In this document: piece by piece, positions 33,467 through 43,174 of the stretch
Layout: each line of letters starts with the position of its first letter
Position numbering within the stretch: the stretch's first letter is position 1
DNA from: Citrobacter werkmanii NBRC 105721
Lineage (GTDB): Bacteria; Pseudomonadota; Gammaproteobacteria; Enterobacterales; Enterobacteriaceae
Assembly: GCA_000759755.1 (NCBI GenBank)
Contig: BBMW01000007.1
Span: forward strand, 405,009 to 469,008
DNA length: 64,000 nt
Reading direction: 5' to 3'
The notes under the pieces: generated by a model
Database searches by the model: none
The model's input: only the letters and a program-made list of their open reading frames with translations
Told to the model about the DNA's origin: nothing
Translations under genes and position numbers: made by a program

Positions 33467-34867
33467 TTATTCGCTCGTCGTTTCCGTCGCGAGTTTCGTT
33501 TCGAGTTGTTCCAGCAACGCCGGTTCCCAGTCAGACAGCATCGTGTGCAGTCCAGCCTTAAACAGCATCCGGTAATGGTATTGTGCAAGCTGCGTCATGC
33601 CAGCGGCTTCCTGCAGTTGCGCCGTCAGATACTGGCGATAAAACTGCGCGCGCGGCGTATTACCGGGCTGCTTTTCAGCCAGCGCCAGCGCCGCCTCCAG
33701 CCCCTGCTCCTGCCAGCACTGCCAGACCTGCTGCGTCATATCATCCGTGGCAACCGCAACGGCGGCAGGTTTCTGCGGCTCATCGGCCAGCCACTGCCGG
33801 GTAGCGTCGCTGATAAACGGCGAACGGTCGTTAAACAGCAGGGAAGCAAGCGCAGGCAGACGCGCCACAAAACGACGAACCTCATCACGCACCGCCTGCG
33901 CCACGTCGGTGTAGCCGAGCTGCTGCGCTATCTGCGCCGAAAGGTGATGGCCGTCCAGCCAGTAGGGCGCCAGCAGCAGGCTCTGCTCAACCTGCTGCCA
34001 GAGCGTCATATCCGCACGGGCAAGACGAGCCTGGTAGTCAGCGACCATATCGGCAGAGACCGCCGCCAGCGGCGTGCGACCGTCGCTCTCCGCCTGCGGG
34101 GCAGAGGTAATGTTCTGCCACAGAGCGTGACGGCGCAGGCGGTATCCCTGCGGCGATGCAGGCTGACGTTCGCAGATAATGCCAGCCACCTTCAGCAGCG
34201 TGTCACGCCAGGCTTTATCGTCATGGCTGTCGATGTTCACCACCGGCGCAGGTGCTGCCGTGACTGGCACGACTTCAGGGATCGTTGCACCAACGGTAGG
34301 TAGTACCGGCGGAGCGGCTACTGGAGAGCTGTCACGAAACGTCCGCTGGTACTGCGCGAACAGGTCATCGGTGGCAGACGCCAGTTCCGGCATTCCGCAC
34401 GACTGCCAGCACTGCGCCAGCTTTGCCAGTTCCCCCAGCAGAGCATCACGCTGCTCCGGGGCGGATGTGGCAGCAAATCCCCCCATGCCGGGTTCAAAAC
34501 GTTTCAGGATCTGGTCGGCAAAGCGTTTCTTATTCGCGGCGCTCTGCGGCCAGGCAATGGTCCAGTAATGGGTGACGTATTGTGTCAGTACGCTGAGCGC
34601 AAGTAGCGGGTTACCCGCATGTTGCAGGGTGCGCAGCAGGTGTGACACCAGGCGAAAATCCTTACTCTCCGAGGCCAGAAGCTGCAGCCCCTGCCGCTGG
34701 AGTTCCGGGACATCAAGCTGCGCGTGGTTTAGCGAACCCAGCTTGACAATTTCGCCGTCGATATATTCCCACTGCGGGTTTTCATCGCTGAGTTTACTGG
34801 CCAGTTTTTCTTCCGGCAGCGCTTCCAGCAGATGCGCCAGCCAGACGTCCGGGTTATGTATATCCAT
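33467..34867 (-). CDS. tssA: T6SS assembly protein TssA, long form
   Basis: TssA primes tail-tube and sheath polymerisation from the baseplate. The 466-residue protein starts MDIHNPDVWLAHLLEALPEE and has an ImpA-like N-terminal domain, a Pro/Ala/Val-rich linker (about 200-225) and a C-terminal helical domain (VasJ/EvpK-like) ending in a Glu-rich tail. Its class differs from TagA in lacking a membrane helix. A start 22 codons upstream would overlap tagO and lacks a ribosome site. Confidence 0.85.
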   Translation of the reverse strand: MDIHNPDVWLAHLLEALPEEKLASKLSDENPQWEYIDGEIVKLGSLNHAQLDVPELQRQGLQLLASESKDFRLVSHLLRTLQHAGNPLLALSVLTQYVTHYWTIAWPQSAANKKRFADQILKRFEPGMGGFAATSAPEQRDALLGELAKLAQCWQSCGMPELASATDDLFAQYQRTFRDSSPVAAPPVLPTVGATIPEVVPVTAAPAPVVNIDSHDDKAWRDTLLKVAGIICERQPASPQGYRLRRHALWQNITSAPQAESDGRTPLAAVSADMVADYQARLARADMTLWQQVEQSLLLAPYWLDGHHLSAQIAQQLGYTDVAQAVRDEVRRFVARLPALASLLFNDRSPFISDATRQWLADEPQKPAAVAVATDDMTQQVWQCWQEQGLEAALALAEKQPGNTPRAQFYRQYLTAQLQEAAGMTQLAQYHYRMLFKAGLHTMLSDWEPALLEQLETKLATETTSE

Positions 34868-34871
34868 ATCG

Positions 34872-35546
34872 TTATTCCCCCGCCCAGTGGCAGGCTTCAC
34901 GCAGCGGCGCGAGAGTCTGCGCCAGTCCGTCAATGTTAAAGGTCAGTTGTCCGGAGCTTCCGTTCCCGGTTTCCAGGGTTAACGTTTTTGCGTCGAACAA
35001 CTGTTTAATCTCGTCAATTCCCGCCAGCCCCCGGCTGGCCTCCAGCAGATAGCCGTTTTCACGGACAAACCAGTGCGAACGTAACAGCCCGTTGTCTGTT
35101 TTCAACGTCACCGAAATATCGCTATCCTGCCGGGGTGATGCGAGCGCCACCTGCATCCGGGTGATATTGTCGACACAGCTGAACATCAGCACCGGGCGCG
35201 GCGGCAGGCTGCCGATAGCAGGCGTGGTGATAATCACCGCCGGACGCTCACCTTCGGTACGGGTCAGCAGCAGCGCCGTGGAGTTATCCGCGCGCTGCGC
35301 CTCCTGCTCAAAGGCTCTTTTGCGCGCCTCGCCGTCATAGCGCGCCTTCACCAGCGCCCCGGCAAAGCCGGTGTCAGGCTGCGGTGACATAATGCGGTCA
35401 TAGCAGTCCAGACGCTCCAGGGCGGCAGGCTGTTTCCGACAGGCCGACATTGCGTTAAGCGTGGTCTGCGCATCCGCCGTCTCACTGGCATACACCGGTG
35501 AAACAGTCAGCAACAGGGGCAGCAGCCAGCAGGCAGAAGGTCTCAT
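34872..35546 (-). CDS. tagO: T6SS-associated protein VasI/TagO
   Basis: This 224-residue secreted protein has a signal peptide (ending PVYA before SETADAQ) and an N-terminal Cys motif (MSACRKQPAALERLDCYDRI) of the VasI/VMNF T6SS accessory family. Its exact role is not established. The ATG at 35546 overlaps the clpV stop as ATGA, indicating translational coupling. A start three codons earlier is possible but gives a poorer signal peptide and lies inside clpV. Confidence 0.85.
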   Translation of the reverse strand: MRPSACWLLPLLLTVSPVYASETADAQTTLNAMSACRKQPAALERLDCYDRIMSPQPDTGFAGALVKARYDGEARKRAFEQEAQRADNSTALLLTRTEGERPAVIITTPAIGSLPPRPVLMFSCVDNITRMQVALASPRQDSDISVTLKTDNGLLRSHWFVRENGYLLEASRGLAGIDEIKQLFDAKTLTLETGNGSSGQLTFNIDGLAQTLAPLREACHWAGE

Positions 35547-38224
35547 ACCGTGCATTCTTCCTCTGTTGCCGCCTCCTCCACGTCGGCAGTAAACACACCG
35601 TCCTGCACATCCAGCGTGATACGGGCGACAGCGGTATTCGCCGCCATCTTCTGCAACAGCAGCAACGAGAGCGGCGGCAGCATATCGCCGTCAATAACCG
35701 ACTCCAGCATGCGCGCCCCGTTTTCGGCGCGGGTAACGCGCTGCATAATTTCATCGGTCACACCCGGTGTAATCTCCACCTCTGCGCCGAAGCGGGTGCG
35801 CAGCACGTTATCCAGACGGGCGAGTTTTCCGGCAATAATGGTAGTCAGCGTTTCGCGTGACAGTGGCAGATAGGGCACCACTTCCATTCGCGCCAGCAGC
35901 GCCGGTTTAAAGAAGTCCGCCAGCACCGGATACAGGGCCTCCTGCATGACCTCCGGATTATCCGCATGTTCGACAATCACCTGATAACCGAGGTTGGAGG
36001 TCAGGAAGAAAACGATGTTTTTACAGTCGATCAGTCGCCCTTCGCCGTCAGCCATCTCGCCTTTGTCGAAAGCCTGATAGAACAGGTTGAGCACGTCAGG
36101 GTGCGCTTTCTCCACCTCATCCAGCAGCACCACGGAATAGGGTTTCTGGCGGATCGCTTCGGTCAGCACGCCGCCCTCGCCGTAGCCGACATAGCCCGGC
36201 GGTGAGCCAATCAGGCGCGAGACGGTGTGTTTCTCCTGGAACTCTGACATATTGATGGTGGTGAGGTACTGACGCCCGCCGTAGAGCAGCTCTGCCAGCT
36301 GCAGCACGGTTTCTGTTTTACCCACACCGCTGGGACCGGCCAGCAGAAACGCGCCGAGCGGACGCCCCGGACGACGCAGATCGGCCCGCGCCGTCAGCAG
36401 GTGTTTATGCAGATGCTGAATCGCCAGGTCCTGGCCTTTAATGGTCTCGCCCAGCCACTGCGGCAGATCGGTAATGACCGACATTTCATTCTGCGACAGG
36501 CGATTGAGCGGGACGCCGGTCCATTCGGCAATGACCGCCGCGATTTGTTTTTTGTCCACATGCGGTGATACCAGCAGCTGCGTATGGTGCAGCGAATCCA
36601 GCTCAGCGCTCAGGGACGCCAGGCGTTCCGCAGCCGCGGTTGTCTCTTCCGGTACGGTATCAGCCTGCGGTAGCACGTCGTCGTTTGCCGCATCGTCCTC
36701 ATCCTGCGCCTCTGCTTCCGTCAGTAATGTCTGACGCAGGGCGATAATCTCCTGTACCAGCACCTGCTGCTGATGCCACGCGGCATCCAGCGCCTGAAGC
36801 TCTGCCTGCGCCGTTTCATACTGCGTGTGAACCTCATCTCGCCTGCCACCGTCCGGACGCAGACCGATGCGGATTTCCCGTTCAAGCTGGCGAATCTCCG
36901 CCTCGCACTGCTGGCACAGGGTGGTCAGCGCTGAGATTTGTTTTGGCGGCGAGGACAGATTGATTGCCACGCGGGCGCAGGCGGTATCCAGTACGTCGAT
37001 AGCTTTATCCGGCAGCTGACACCCGGAGAGATAGCGCTCGCTTAACGTGGCAGCCGCCTGCAGCGCGTCGTCGTCAATCAGCACACCGTGCGCCTGCTCG
37101 TACACCGCCGCCAGCCCGCGCAGAATAATGGTCGCTTCTGCCGCTGTCGGTTCGCTCACCTTCACTAACTGGAAGCGGCGCGACAGGGCAGCATCTTTCT
37201 CGAAGTATTTTTTGTATTCGCTCCAGGTCGTGGCAGCAATGGTTTTCAGCTCGCCGCGCGCCAGCGCCGGTTTCAGCAGGTTGGAGATATCCAGCCCGCC
37301 CTGCTGGTTGCCCGCGCCAATCAGCGTGTGAGCCTCGTCGATAAACAGAATGACGGGGACCGGCGACTGAATCACTTCCGCCATCAGCCCCTTAAAACGC
37401 TTCTCAAACTCGCCCTTAACGGAAGCACCCGCCTGCAACGCCCCCAGATCCAGCGTCATGACATCGGTATTTTTCAGTTTGTCCGGCACCTGACCGGCGA
37501 CAATACGCAGCGCCAGCCCTTCGATCAGCGCGCTTTTGCCCACCCCCGCCTCTCCCACCACCACCGGGTTGTTCTTGCGACGGCGGCAGAGAATATCGAT
37601 CATCAGGTCGATTTCTCTGTCCCGGCACAGCACCGGGTCGAGCCGTCCCTGACGGGCATCTTCAGTCATGTTTTTGGCGTAACGGGCAAGGAGACTCTCT
37701 TCTGAACGCACTGCCGTGGGAGCCGATTTATCCGCATTCAGCATGACCGACTCCGCCGACTCCCGCGTCCAGTCGGCAAAATCCTGGCGTAACCGGTCGC
37801 GGTTAATCCCGGTCAGCAACCGGGCTGCGGCAGGCGGCACATAGCGCGACGCAGAATGCAGCAGTGCCAGCAGCAGGATACCGCCGCGCAGCTCGCTGGA
37901 CTGCATTTCCGCCGAGGCCAGCAGCCAGCCATCGCGCAGCCATTCAACCAGCAGCGGCGAGAATACCGGATAGCTGTCGGTATGGCGCATGGTGGCGTAA
38001 TGCTCCACCGTCAGCGCCTGTCCCAGCTCATCCACGCTTATCTCTGCCCTTTCCATAATCACCCGCAGGTCGCAGCGCGGAATGGCCAGCATCTGGGTCA
38101 GCACATGGCTGACGGTGATTTCGGTGGCCTGCTGGCTCATACAGGCCGTGGCGGCCATTTCCAGCGCCTGACGGGAGAACGGGTTCAGCCGTTTAACCAG
38201 CGTGGAGATATCAATCTGAATCAT
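35543..38224 (-). CDS. clpV: T6SS sheath disassembly ATPase ClpV/TssH
   Basis: ClpV unfolds contracted TssBC sheath for reuse. The 893-residue AAA+ protein has an N-terminal Clp repeat domain (1-150), AAA1 with Walker A GEAGVGKS (224-231) and Walker [10 protein letters not shown], a middle coiled-coil region rich in Glu and Gln, and AAA2 with GPSGVGKT and [12 protein letters not shown]. It follows tssL with eight bases between and overlaps tagO. Confidence 0.95.
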   Translation of the reverse strand: MIQIDISTLVKRLNPFSRQALEMAATACMSQQATEITVSHVLTQMLAIPRCDLRVIMERAEISVDELGQALTVEHYATMRHTDSYPVFSPLLVEWLRDGWLLASAEMQSSELRGGILLLALLHSASRYVPPAAARLLTGINRDRLRQDFADWTRESAESVMLNADKSAPTAVRSEESLLARYAKNMTEDARQGRLDPVLCRDREIDLMIDILCRRRKNNPVVVGEAGVGKSALIEGLALRIVAGQVPDKLKNTDVMTLDLGALQAGASVKGEFEKRFKGLMAEVIQSPVPVILFIDEAHTLIGAGNQQGGLDISNLLKPALARGELKTIAATTWSEYKKYFEKDAALSRRFQLVKVSEPTAAEATIILRGLAAVYEQAHGVLIDDDALQAAATLSERYLSGCQLPDKAIDVLDTACARVAINLSSPPKQISALTTLCQQCEAEIRQLEREIRIGLRPDGGRRDEVHTQYETAQAELQALDAAWHQQQVLVQEIIALRQTLLTEAEAQDEDDAANDDVLPQADTVPEETTAAAERLASLSAELDSLHHTQLLVSPHVDKKQIAAVIAEWTGVPLNRLSQNEMSVITDLPQWLGETIKGQDLAIQHLHKHLLTARADLRRPGRPLGAFLLAGPSGVGKTETVLQLAELLYGGRQYLTTINMSEFQEKHTVSRLIGSPPGYVGYGEGGVLTEAIRQKPYSVVLLDEVEKAHPDVLNLFYQAFDKGEMADGEGRLIDCKNIVFFLTSNLGYQVIVEHADNPEVMQEALYPVLADFFKPALLARMEVVPYLPLSRETLTTIIAGKLARLDNVLRTRFGAEVEITPGVTDEIMQRVTRAENGARMLESVIDGDMLPPLSLLLLQKMAANTAVARITLDVQDGVFTADVEEAATEEECTV

Positions 38225-38232
38225 GGGTGTCC

Positions 38233-38979
38233 TTACCTGGCAAGCAGCCGGTTTAACTGGTGAAGAATGTCCTGCGTCTGGCCGTCAAGGCGCAGCAGAT
38301 AAAACAGATACACCAGGGCGAGCACAACCATGCCGCCCAGCAGAAGGTGTCTGACGGTCAGGCGTTTTATCAGCCGGTAGCGTCCCCCCTGCGCGACCTG
38401 ATTCTGGTGTAGCAGCGGAAACGGCGCATCGCCGCGAAGCGGACGCAGCACGTGGTGCAGGCGGCGGTATATCTGTTCAAACTCGTCCTGACTCTGCTGC
38501 GCCACTTTGTAGCGCCCGCGAAAACCGAGTGAAAAGCAGAGGTATAAAAACTCCAGCAGATCCTGGTAGCGTTTTGGTTCACGCATCAGGCGTTCCAGCA
38601 GAATAAACACCTTTTCCCCGCCCCAGGCCTCGTTGTGGAAATGGACCAGCAGCGACTGCCTGATCCACTCGTTTTTGTTTGACCAGCCGTTGCCGAGCGC
38701 CGCCTCATCAATAAAGGTGCAGAGGATGTAACGAAACGACACAATCACGCCCGGCTCATAGCCCTGCTCCTGTAGCAGTTGCTCCACCGCCTGCACGTCG
38801 GTCACCACCTGCGCAAACAGGTGTTCCGGCATATTCAGGCTGTTCATCCCCGACAGACGCATCACCATGCCCAGCAGCGGCGTGGCGGCATCGATCATCG
38901 GATTCAGGCTGTTGCCGCGCAGCGCCAGGCGATACTGGCGACCGGAGTCCGGTTCAGACGGCAGGACGAATTCGCTCAT
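38233..38979 (-). CDS. tssL: T6SS membrane complex protein TssL (DotU)
   Basis: TssL is a tail-anchored inner-membrane protein that binds TssM and the baseplate. The 248 residues have a cytoplasmic helical hook domain (landmarks YILCTFIDEAALGNGW and SLLVHFHNEAWGGEKVF) and one C-terminal transmembrane helix (about 211-228, HLLLGGMVVLALVYL). There is no OmpA-like peptidoglycan-binding extension, so anchoring must come from another protein or be absent. It is four bases after tssK. Confidence 0.93.
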   Translation of the reverse strand: MSEFVLPSEPDSGRQYRLALRGNSLNPMIDAATPLLGMVMRLSGMNSLNMPEHLFAQVVTDVQAVEQLLQEQGYEPGVIVSFRYILCTFIDEAALGNGWSNKNEWIRQSLLVHFHNEAWGGEKVFILLERLMREPKRYQDLLEFLYLCFSLGFRGRYKVAQQSQDEFEQIYRRLHHVLRPLRGDAPFPLLHQNQVAQGGRYRLIKRLTVRHLLLGGMVVLALVYLFYLLRLDGQTQDILHQLNRLLAR

Positions 38980-38983
38980 CGTC

Positions 38984-40327
38984 TTATCCTCTTATCGCCC
39001 ACAGTTGCATATCCAGCTCCGGGAAGGTCCCGGAAATATGCATCGCCAGCGCGCCCGCCTTCACCACGTCCTGCCAGGCGGAGCTGCCTTTCTCCAGCTC
39101 AAAGTAGACATAGCCATCGTGGTACGGCAACTGACGGGGGGCCGCCGGCAGCGCGCGCAGGGGAATGCCCGGCACCTGCACGCTGACCATATTGCGGATT
39201 TTGTCGGTGGCGGCGATTTTCGACTGCTGGGTAAACTGGAGGATTAGCTGGGCATGCGGCATCCGGGCGCGAACCGCCAGCACAAAGACACCGGACTGCA
39301 ACAGACCCGGATCGTTGACCGTGGCCAGATAGACGCCTTCGGTAAAGATCAGCGGCAGGTTCTGCGCACGGGGTTGCAGGACAATATTGAGGGCCCGACG
39401 CAGCTCCGGGATCACCGTTTTAAAAGACTGCGTCAAATCGCGATGGTCATAAGGTTCAACGGTGCAGGGAAGACGGCTGTTTTCGGTAAAGGTCATCAGC
39501 TCGCCCAGCAGACTGACCAGATCCAGATAAAAGGTTTCCGGATGCAGGGTATGCAGACGCGCCCGGTGCGAAAAATGCATCTGCCAGCGGTTAAGCATCT
39601 GCAGCATCATAAACTCGGCAACGTCCGCGATCCCGCTCTGCTCCGGCGAGCCGATACGCTTCGCCAGATCGGCGGCGCGGGTGGCGATCAGCCCCTGCAC
39701 GTCACCGACAAAGCGGTTCAGAACCGGGCTGACGCGCAGCGTCTGGCAGGTCGGGATGAAATCGTCATCCAGTACCAGCGCGCCACCGGCCTGAAAACTG
39801 CGGATACGGCACAGCGGCAGCACCACCATCGCGCTGAGATCCTCTGCGCCACTGACGATTTTCGGCCCCAGCTGGCCCAGCGTCAGCGACTGCATATCGC
39901 CGTCATTGCTGTGTACGTCGCGGACATCGGTGTGCACCACGCTGTATCGCTCCGAACTCTGCCCCGCGCTGCGAATGCCCTGTACTTCGCTGATGGTATG
40001 GGTGGCGACCGGCAGCGCCAGATAAATATCTTGGCTTTCCGGTGTGGTGAGTTCCCGTGGCTGATACGGCAGCGGCAGCAGATCCTGTTCAGGAATGCGG
40101 AACACGGTGCCGTCCGGCAGACAGCCCGCCGCCCGGTCGATCATCACCTTGCCCTGCGCCAGCAGTTCAGTATTCAGTGACAGCCCGGTAAATCCCCAGG
40201 CAAAATCACCCAGCGCATCCAGCCGCTCGCACAGCATCGCGTCGTTATGGCGCTGCTGCTGCTGAAAGTGCTGGGGCAGCGCAAACATCCCTTCCTGCCA
40301 GAGCACCCGGTTTTTCATTGTGGCCAT
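38984..40327 (-). CDS. tssK: T6SS baseplate protein TssK
   Basis: TssK links the baseplate to the membrane complex and resembles phage receptor-binding proteins. The 447 residues begin MATMKNRVLWQEGMFALPQHFQQQ and contain the family segments GLSLNTELLAQGK, SRLPCTVEPYDH and PLRALPAAPRQLPYHDGYVYFEL. It is three bases after tssJ in a tightly packed operon. Confidence 0.95.
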   Translation of the reverse strand: MATMKNRVLWQEGMFALPQHFQQQQRHNDAMLCERLDALGDFAWGFTGLSLNTELLAQGKVMIDRAAGCLPDGTVFRIPEQDLLPLPYQPRELTTPESQDIYLALPVATHTISEVQGIRSAGQSSERYSVVHTDVRDVHSNDGDMQSLTLGQLGPKIVSGAEDLSAMVVLPLCRIRSFQAGGALVLDDDFIPTCQTLRVSPVLNRFVGDVQGLIATRAADLAKRIGSPEQSGIADVAEFMMLQMLNRWQMHFSHRARLHTLHPETFYLDLVSLLGELMTFTENSRLPCTVEPYDHRDLTQSFKTVIPELRRALNIVLQPRAQNLPLIFTEGVYLATVNDPGLLQSGVFVLAVRARMPHAQLILQFTQQSKIAATDKIRNMVSVQVPGIPLRALPAAPRQLPYHDGYVYFELEKGSSAWQDVVKAGALAMHISGTFPELDMQLWAIRG

Positions 40328-40329
40328 CG

Positions 40330-40848
40330 TTATTTGTCCTCGGTCTTCATTTCAATACTGTTCTGGCGTACGTGCACCAGCAGGCGGTAGTGATGCCCGG
40401 TTCCTTCCACCGGCACGATTTGCTTCCATTCGCTGGCCTGGTCGTCGGAGAAATAGGCGACGATGCCAATAAACTGTGTTTTTGCATCCAGACTCACGTC
40501 AGGCAGCGTTTTGAGCGTGTCCGGCAGCAGGGTAAAATCCTGGTGGTCGAGATAGTTTTTCCCCAGCGCTTCCGGCAGTGGCGTGGAGGCCATCAGGTCG
40601 TAATCCGCCGCCTGAAATTTTGAGTCATCGGTCAGGTACACCAGTTGCACATCAACCGGGGCAGGCTCGCCCTCGCCGTTCAGGTTGCTGTCCGGCTCGG
40701 TCAGCAGCGTGAGGGTGACCGCAGAAGACTGCTGTTTCAGATCGCCAACCTGAATACCGGGATCGGCAATCACCTGGCCGATCTTTTTGGTCATCGTGCA
40801 GCCACTGACGCTGAGCGCCAGCATCAGCATGACAAAAAAGCGTCTCAT
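40330..40848 (-). CDS. tssJ: T6SS outer-membrane lipoprotein TssJ
   Basis: TssJ anchors TssM to the outer membrane. The 172-residue precursor has a lipoprotein signal with VSGC (Cys17) and a transthyretin-like beta-sandwich (PAPVDVQLVYLTDDSKF, KTQFIGIVAYFSDD). Its start overlaps the end of the FHA gene by four bases (ATGA), so the two are probably co-translated. Confidence 0.93.
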   Translation of the reverse strand: MRRFFVMLMLALSVSGCTMTKKIGQVIADPGIQVGDLKQQSSAVTLTLLTEPDSNLNGEGEPAPVDVQLVYLTDDSKFQAADYDLMASTPLPEALGKNYLDHQDFTLLPDTLKTLPDVSLDAKTQFIGIVAYFSDDQASEWKQIVPVEGTGHHYRLLVHVRQNSIEMKTEDK

Positions 40849-42122
40849 GCTTCCGGTTCCCGCTGCTTCTCACGCAATACCCGGTCATACACCTGGGCAT
40901 AGACCTCGTTAAACAGCATGGCGAATCCCTGCTGCCTGTCCGAAGCCAGTTCGGCGTAATAGTGGCGGTACATTTCCCATGCCCCGGCATCGTCCAGCTC
41001 CCGGCGCAGCTCATGGCTGCGGCGATACTGCACAAAGCGGCGCAGCAGGCTCTGCGGCGAGAAGGCCTCCAGCATCACCCGCAGCGCTTCGGCTATCGCC
41101 GCCCGGTTGGCCTCTTCGTGGTGGCGGACGTTACGCAGGCTCTCGCGAATGGCGGCAGGTGCCGCCAGATGCACCGGACTTTTGCCTTCGGCGAACATCA
41201 CTTCCAGCGCCATGGCGTAGTCAAGATTCAGGCGCAGCGGGTTATCTTCCAGCGGGCGCAGGTGTTTGTCCGACAGACTGTTCTGGCTGTGCTGTAAATC
41301 CAGCAGTCCCTGAATCGCGGCCTGCAGGGCGCGTCCGCTCTCTTCCAGAAAGGCGTCGGCGTCCTGCGAATTGTGCACGCTGAGCGAACTGCCCAGCCCA
41401 CGCAGCAGCGGCGTTACCGCCAGATGTTTCTGCGCCGTTTGCGCCGCAGTAAACTCATCTTCATCACGCGGGTCCGCATATACCGGGGGCAGATCCATAA
41501 AAGAGGTGTCCAGTCCACCATTGGCCTGCAGATCCGACAACGGCACGGTCCGCTGCCCGTAAGTCGCCGGTGCGGCGGTCAGACTTTCACTCTCTAACAC
41601 CTGTAAAGGGTCGGAGGAAAAGCTGTTGACCACCGTGGACGTCAGCTGGTGACGCTGCTGCAGCCCCGGATATTCCGGCTGGCCGTCGGTAGAAATCAGC
41701 GCCTCCACCAGACCGTCACCCTGCGTCACAATGCTTTCCGGCGTCGCCATCTGCTCGTCATAGCTGATGCGTTTGCCTTCGTGCAGAAAGACTTTTAATG
41801 CCAGCGCGCCCAGACTGATTTCATCCCCCTGACGCAGACGTACCAGCCCAGCGTCGGAGGCCACTGGCGCCAGGTTTATCATCAGCCCCGGCATCAGGCT
41901 GCGCAGGCAGAAAGCGCCGTCATGCAGCACAATGGCGCAGGCGCGCCCGGCAACCGAACCGGCCCGATCCTGTACCGGCCAGTGGCACCCTTCCGCATGG
42001 CCTATCTCGCCGCCGTCACCGGAAAACAGGCATTTTGCGGCGCGACCGCTTTCCAGTTCATTGCCGTTCATTACCTGAAGCGTCAGCGACAGTGTGGAAG
42101 ACTGTGATTTTTCCTCAGCCAT
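40845..42122 (-). CDS. tagH: T6SS FHA-domain protein TagH
   Basis: This 425-residue protein has an N-terminal forkhead-associated (FHA) domain (about 5-115; GRAAKCLFSGDGGEIGHAEGC and LRQGDEISLGALALKV) and a C-terminal TagH domain. FHA proteins read threonine phosphorylation to control T6SS assembly. No PpkA kinase or PppA phosphatase gene is in this locus. GGAG precedes the ATG at 42122; two upstream in-frame ATGs are less well supported. Confidence 0.88.
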   Translation of the reverse strand: MAEEKSQSSTLSLTLQVMNGNELESGRAAKCLFSGDGGEIGHAEGCHWPVQDRAGSVAGRACAIVLHDGAFCLRSLMPGLMINLAPVASDAGLVRLRQGDEISLGALALKVFLHEGKRISYDEQMATPESIVTQGDGLVEALISTDGQPEYPGLQQRHQLTSTVVNSFSSDPLQVLESESLTAAPATYGQRTVPLSDLQANGGLDTSFMDLPPVYADPRDEDEFTAAQTAQKHLAVTPLLRGLGSSLSVHNSQDADAFLEESGRALQAAIQGLLDLQHSQNSLSDKHLRPLEDNPLRLNLDYAMALEVMFAEGKSPVHLAAPAAIRESLRNVRHHEEANRAAIAEALRVMLEAFSPQSLLRRFVQYRRSHELRRELDDAGAWEMYRHYYAELASDRQQGFAMLFNEVYAQVYDRVLREKQREPEA

Positions 42123-42139
42123 ATATGACTCCATGTAAT

Positions 42140-43174
42140 TTATTCCCTGATGTGGAGAGTGACGGAAGGCGAAGCCACCGGCTGGCCAATAAAACTGGTC
42201 CGTCCCAGACGGGAACACGATTTATCCCCCAGCCGCATCCTTCTGGCCTGCTCCGGTGCCAGACCCAATTGCAGATCCCAGGCAAGCTGGTCACGCAACA
42301 GAAACGAAATAAACATTTTCAGCGCCTGATGATCATCCCCATCCGGTAAAAACGACAGGTAACGCGCAATATCCAGGCCGTTAATCCGCAGCAGGAATTT
42401 ACCGCTGCGATCCGGTACCCGCGCGCCGAGTGTGAAATTGACGCCCAGCACAGAGCGTCCGGCGACATGTCCGTCGGTTCGTATCTTCGGATTACGTACC
42501 CCCACCCGGTTCTGCTCTGACGGCTCGATCGCCACTTTGCGCAGTTGCCAGCTCTCAATCGTGACATCCGGCAAATCAAAACAGTGGGATACCAGATTAC
42601 ATACCACATCCGGCGAACGCCCCGGCGTCGCCAGTATTCCGGCATAGGCCAGCATTTTGCTGTGGTTGATGGCGAGCCTGTCGCGTGCACTGCGGTTACC
42701 CAGCCCGACAAGGGAATACATACGCTGTGAAAAGACATCCGTCCCGCCATTGCGAAAACAGATGTAGTAGCGGTACTTACGCCAGGCGTGATAAGCAAAC
42801 TGCGTCCAGCGATGGCTGAACAGATCCAGAAAATCTTTCAGCCCTTCTTCGTTCTGTGCGGACTCCTGCGCCATCCGGTCGAGGTAATAACCCGGAAGCG
42901 GCGACTGGCTGCCGGAAAAGCCGAGAAATGTTGAGGTCAGCGTGAACTGCCCGTTATCTCTGCGCGTGAGCGATGTTAAATCACTACCAGGGAACGCAAT
43001 GCTGGCATCAGATTTAAACAGCACCACCTCATCTTTCGGCTCGGTACGCAGAGAAGGTTCACTGCCCGGTTCACCGTAGCGTCGATAGAGCGACTCCAGC
43101 AGGGTATAGAAATTGATGCCGCGCACATCTGCCGGAAATATCACATCAGGGCATGCTGGCCGCTGCTCTTCCAT
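42140..43174 (-). CDS. tssG: T6SS baseplate protein TssG
   Basis: TssG forms the wedge complex with TssF and TssE. The 344 residues carry family landmarks FYTLLESLYRRYGEP, FLGFSGSQSPLPGYY and DLFSHRWTQFAYHAW. Its start lies 34 bases inside the end of tssF, in a different frame, which strongly couples the two genes. Confidence 0.93.
   Translation of the reverse strand: MEEQRPACPDVIFPADVRGINFYTLLESLYRRYGEPGSEPSLRTEPKDEVVLFKSDASIAFPGSDLTSLTRRDNGQFTLTSTFLGFSGSQSPLPGYYLDRMAQESAQNEEGLKDFLDLFSHRWTQFAYHAWRKYRYYICFRNGGTDVFSQRMYSLVGLGNRSARDRLAINHSKMLAYAGILATPGRSPDVVCNLVSHCFDLPDVTIESWQLRKVAIEPSEQNRVGVRNPKIRTDGHVAGRSVLGVNFTLGARVPDRSGKFLLRINGLDIARYLSFLPDGDDHQALKMFISFLLRDQLAWDLQLGLAPEQARRMRLGDKSCSRLGRTSFIGQPVASPSVTLHIRE

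Noticed and set aside
39254-40180. A 308-codon open frame opposite tssK
   Set aside because: It is a shadow of TssK. The translated residues are Arg/Gln-rich low-complexity sequence without any family.
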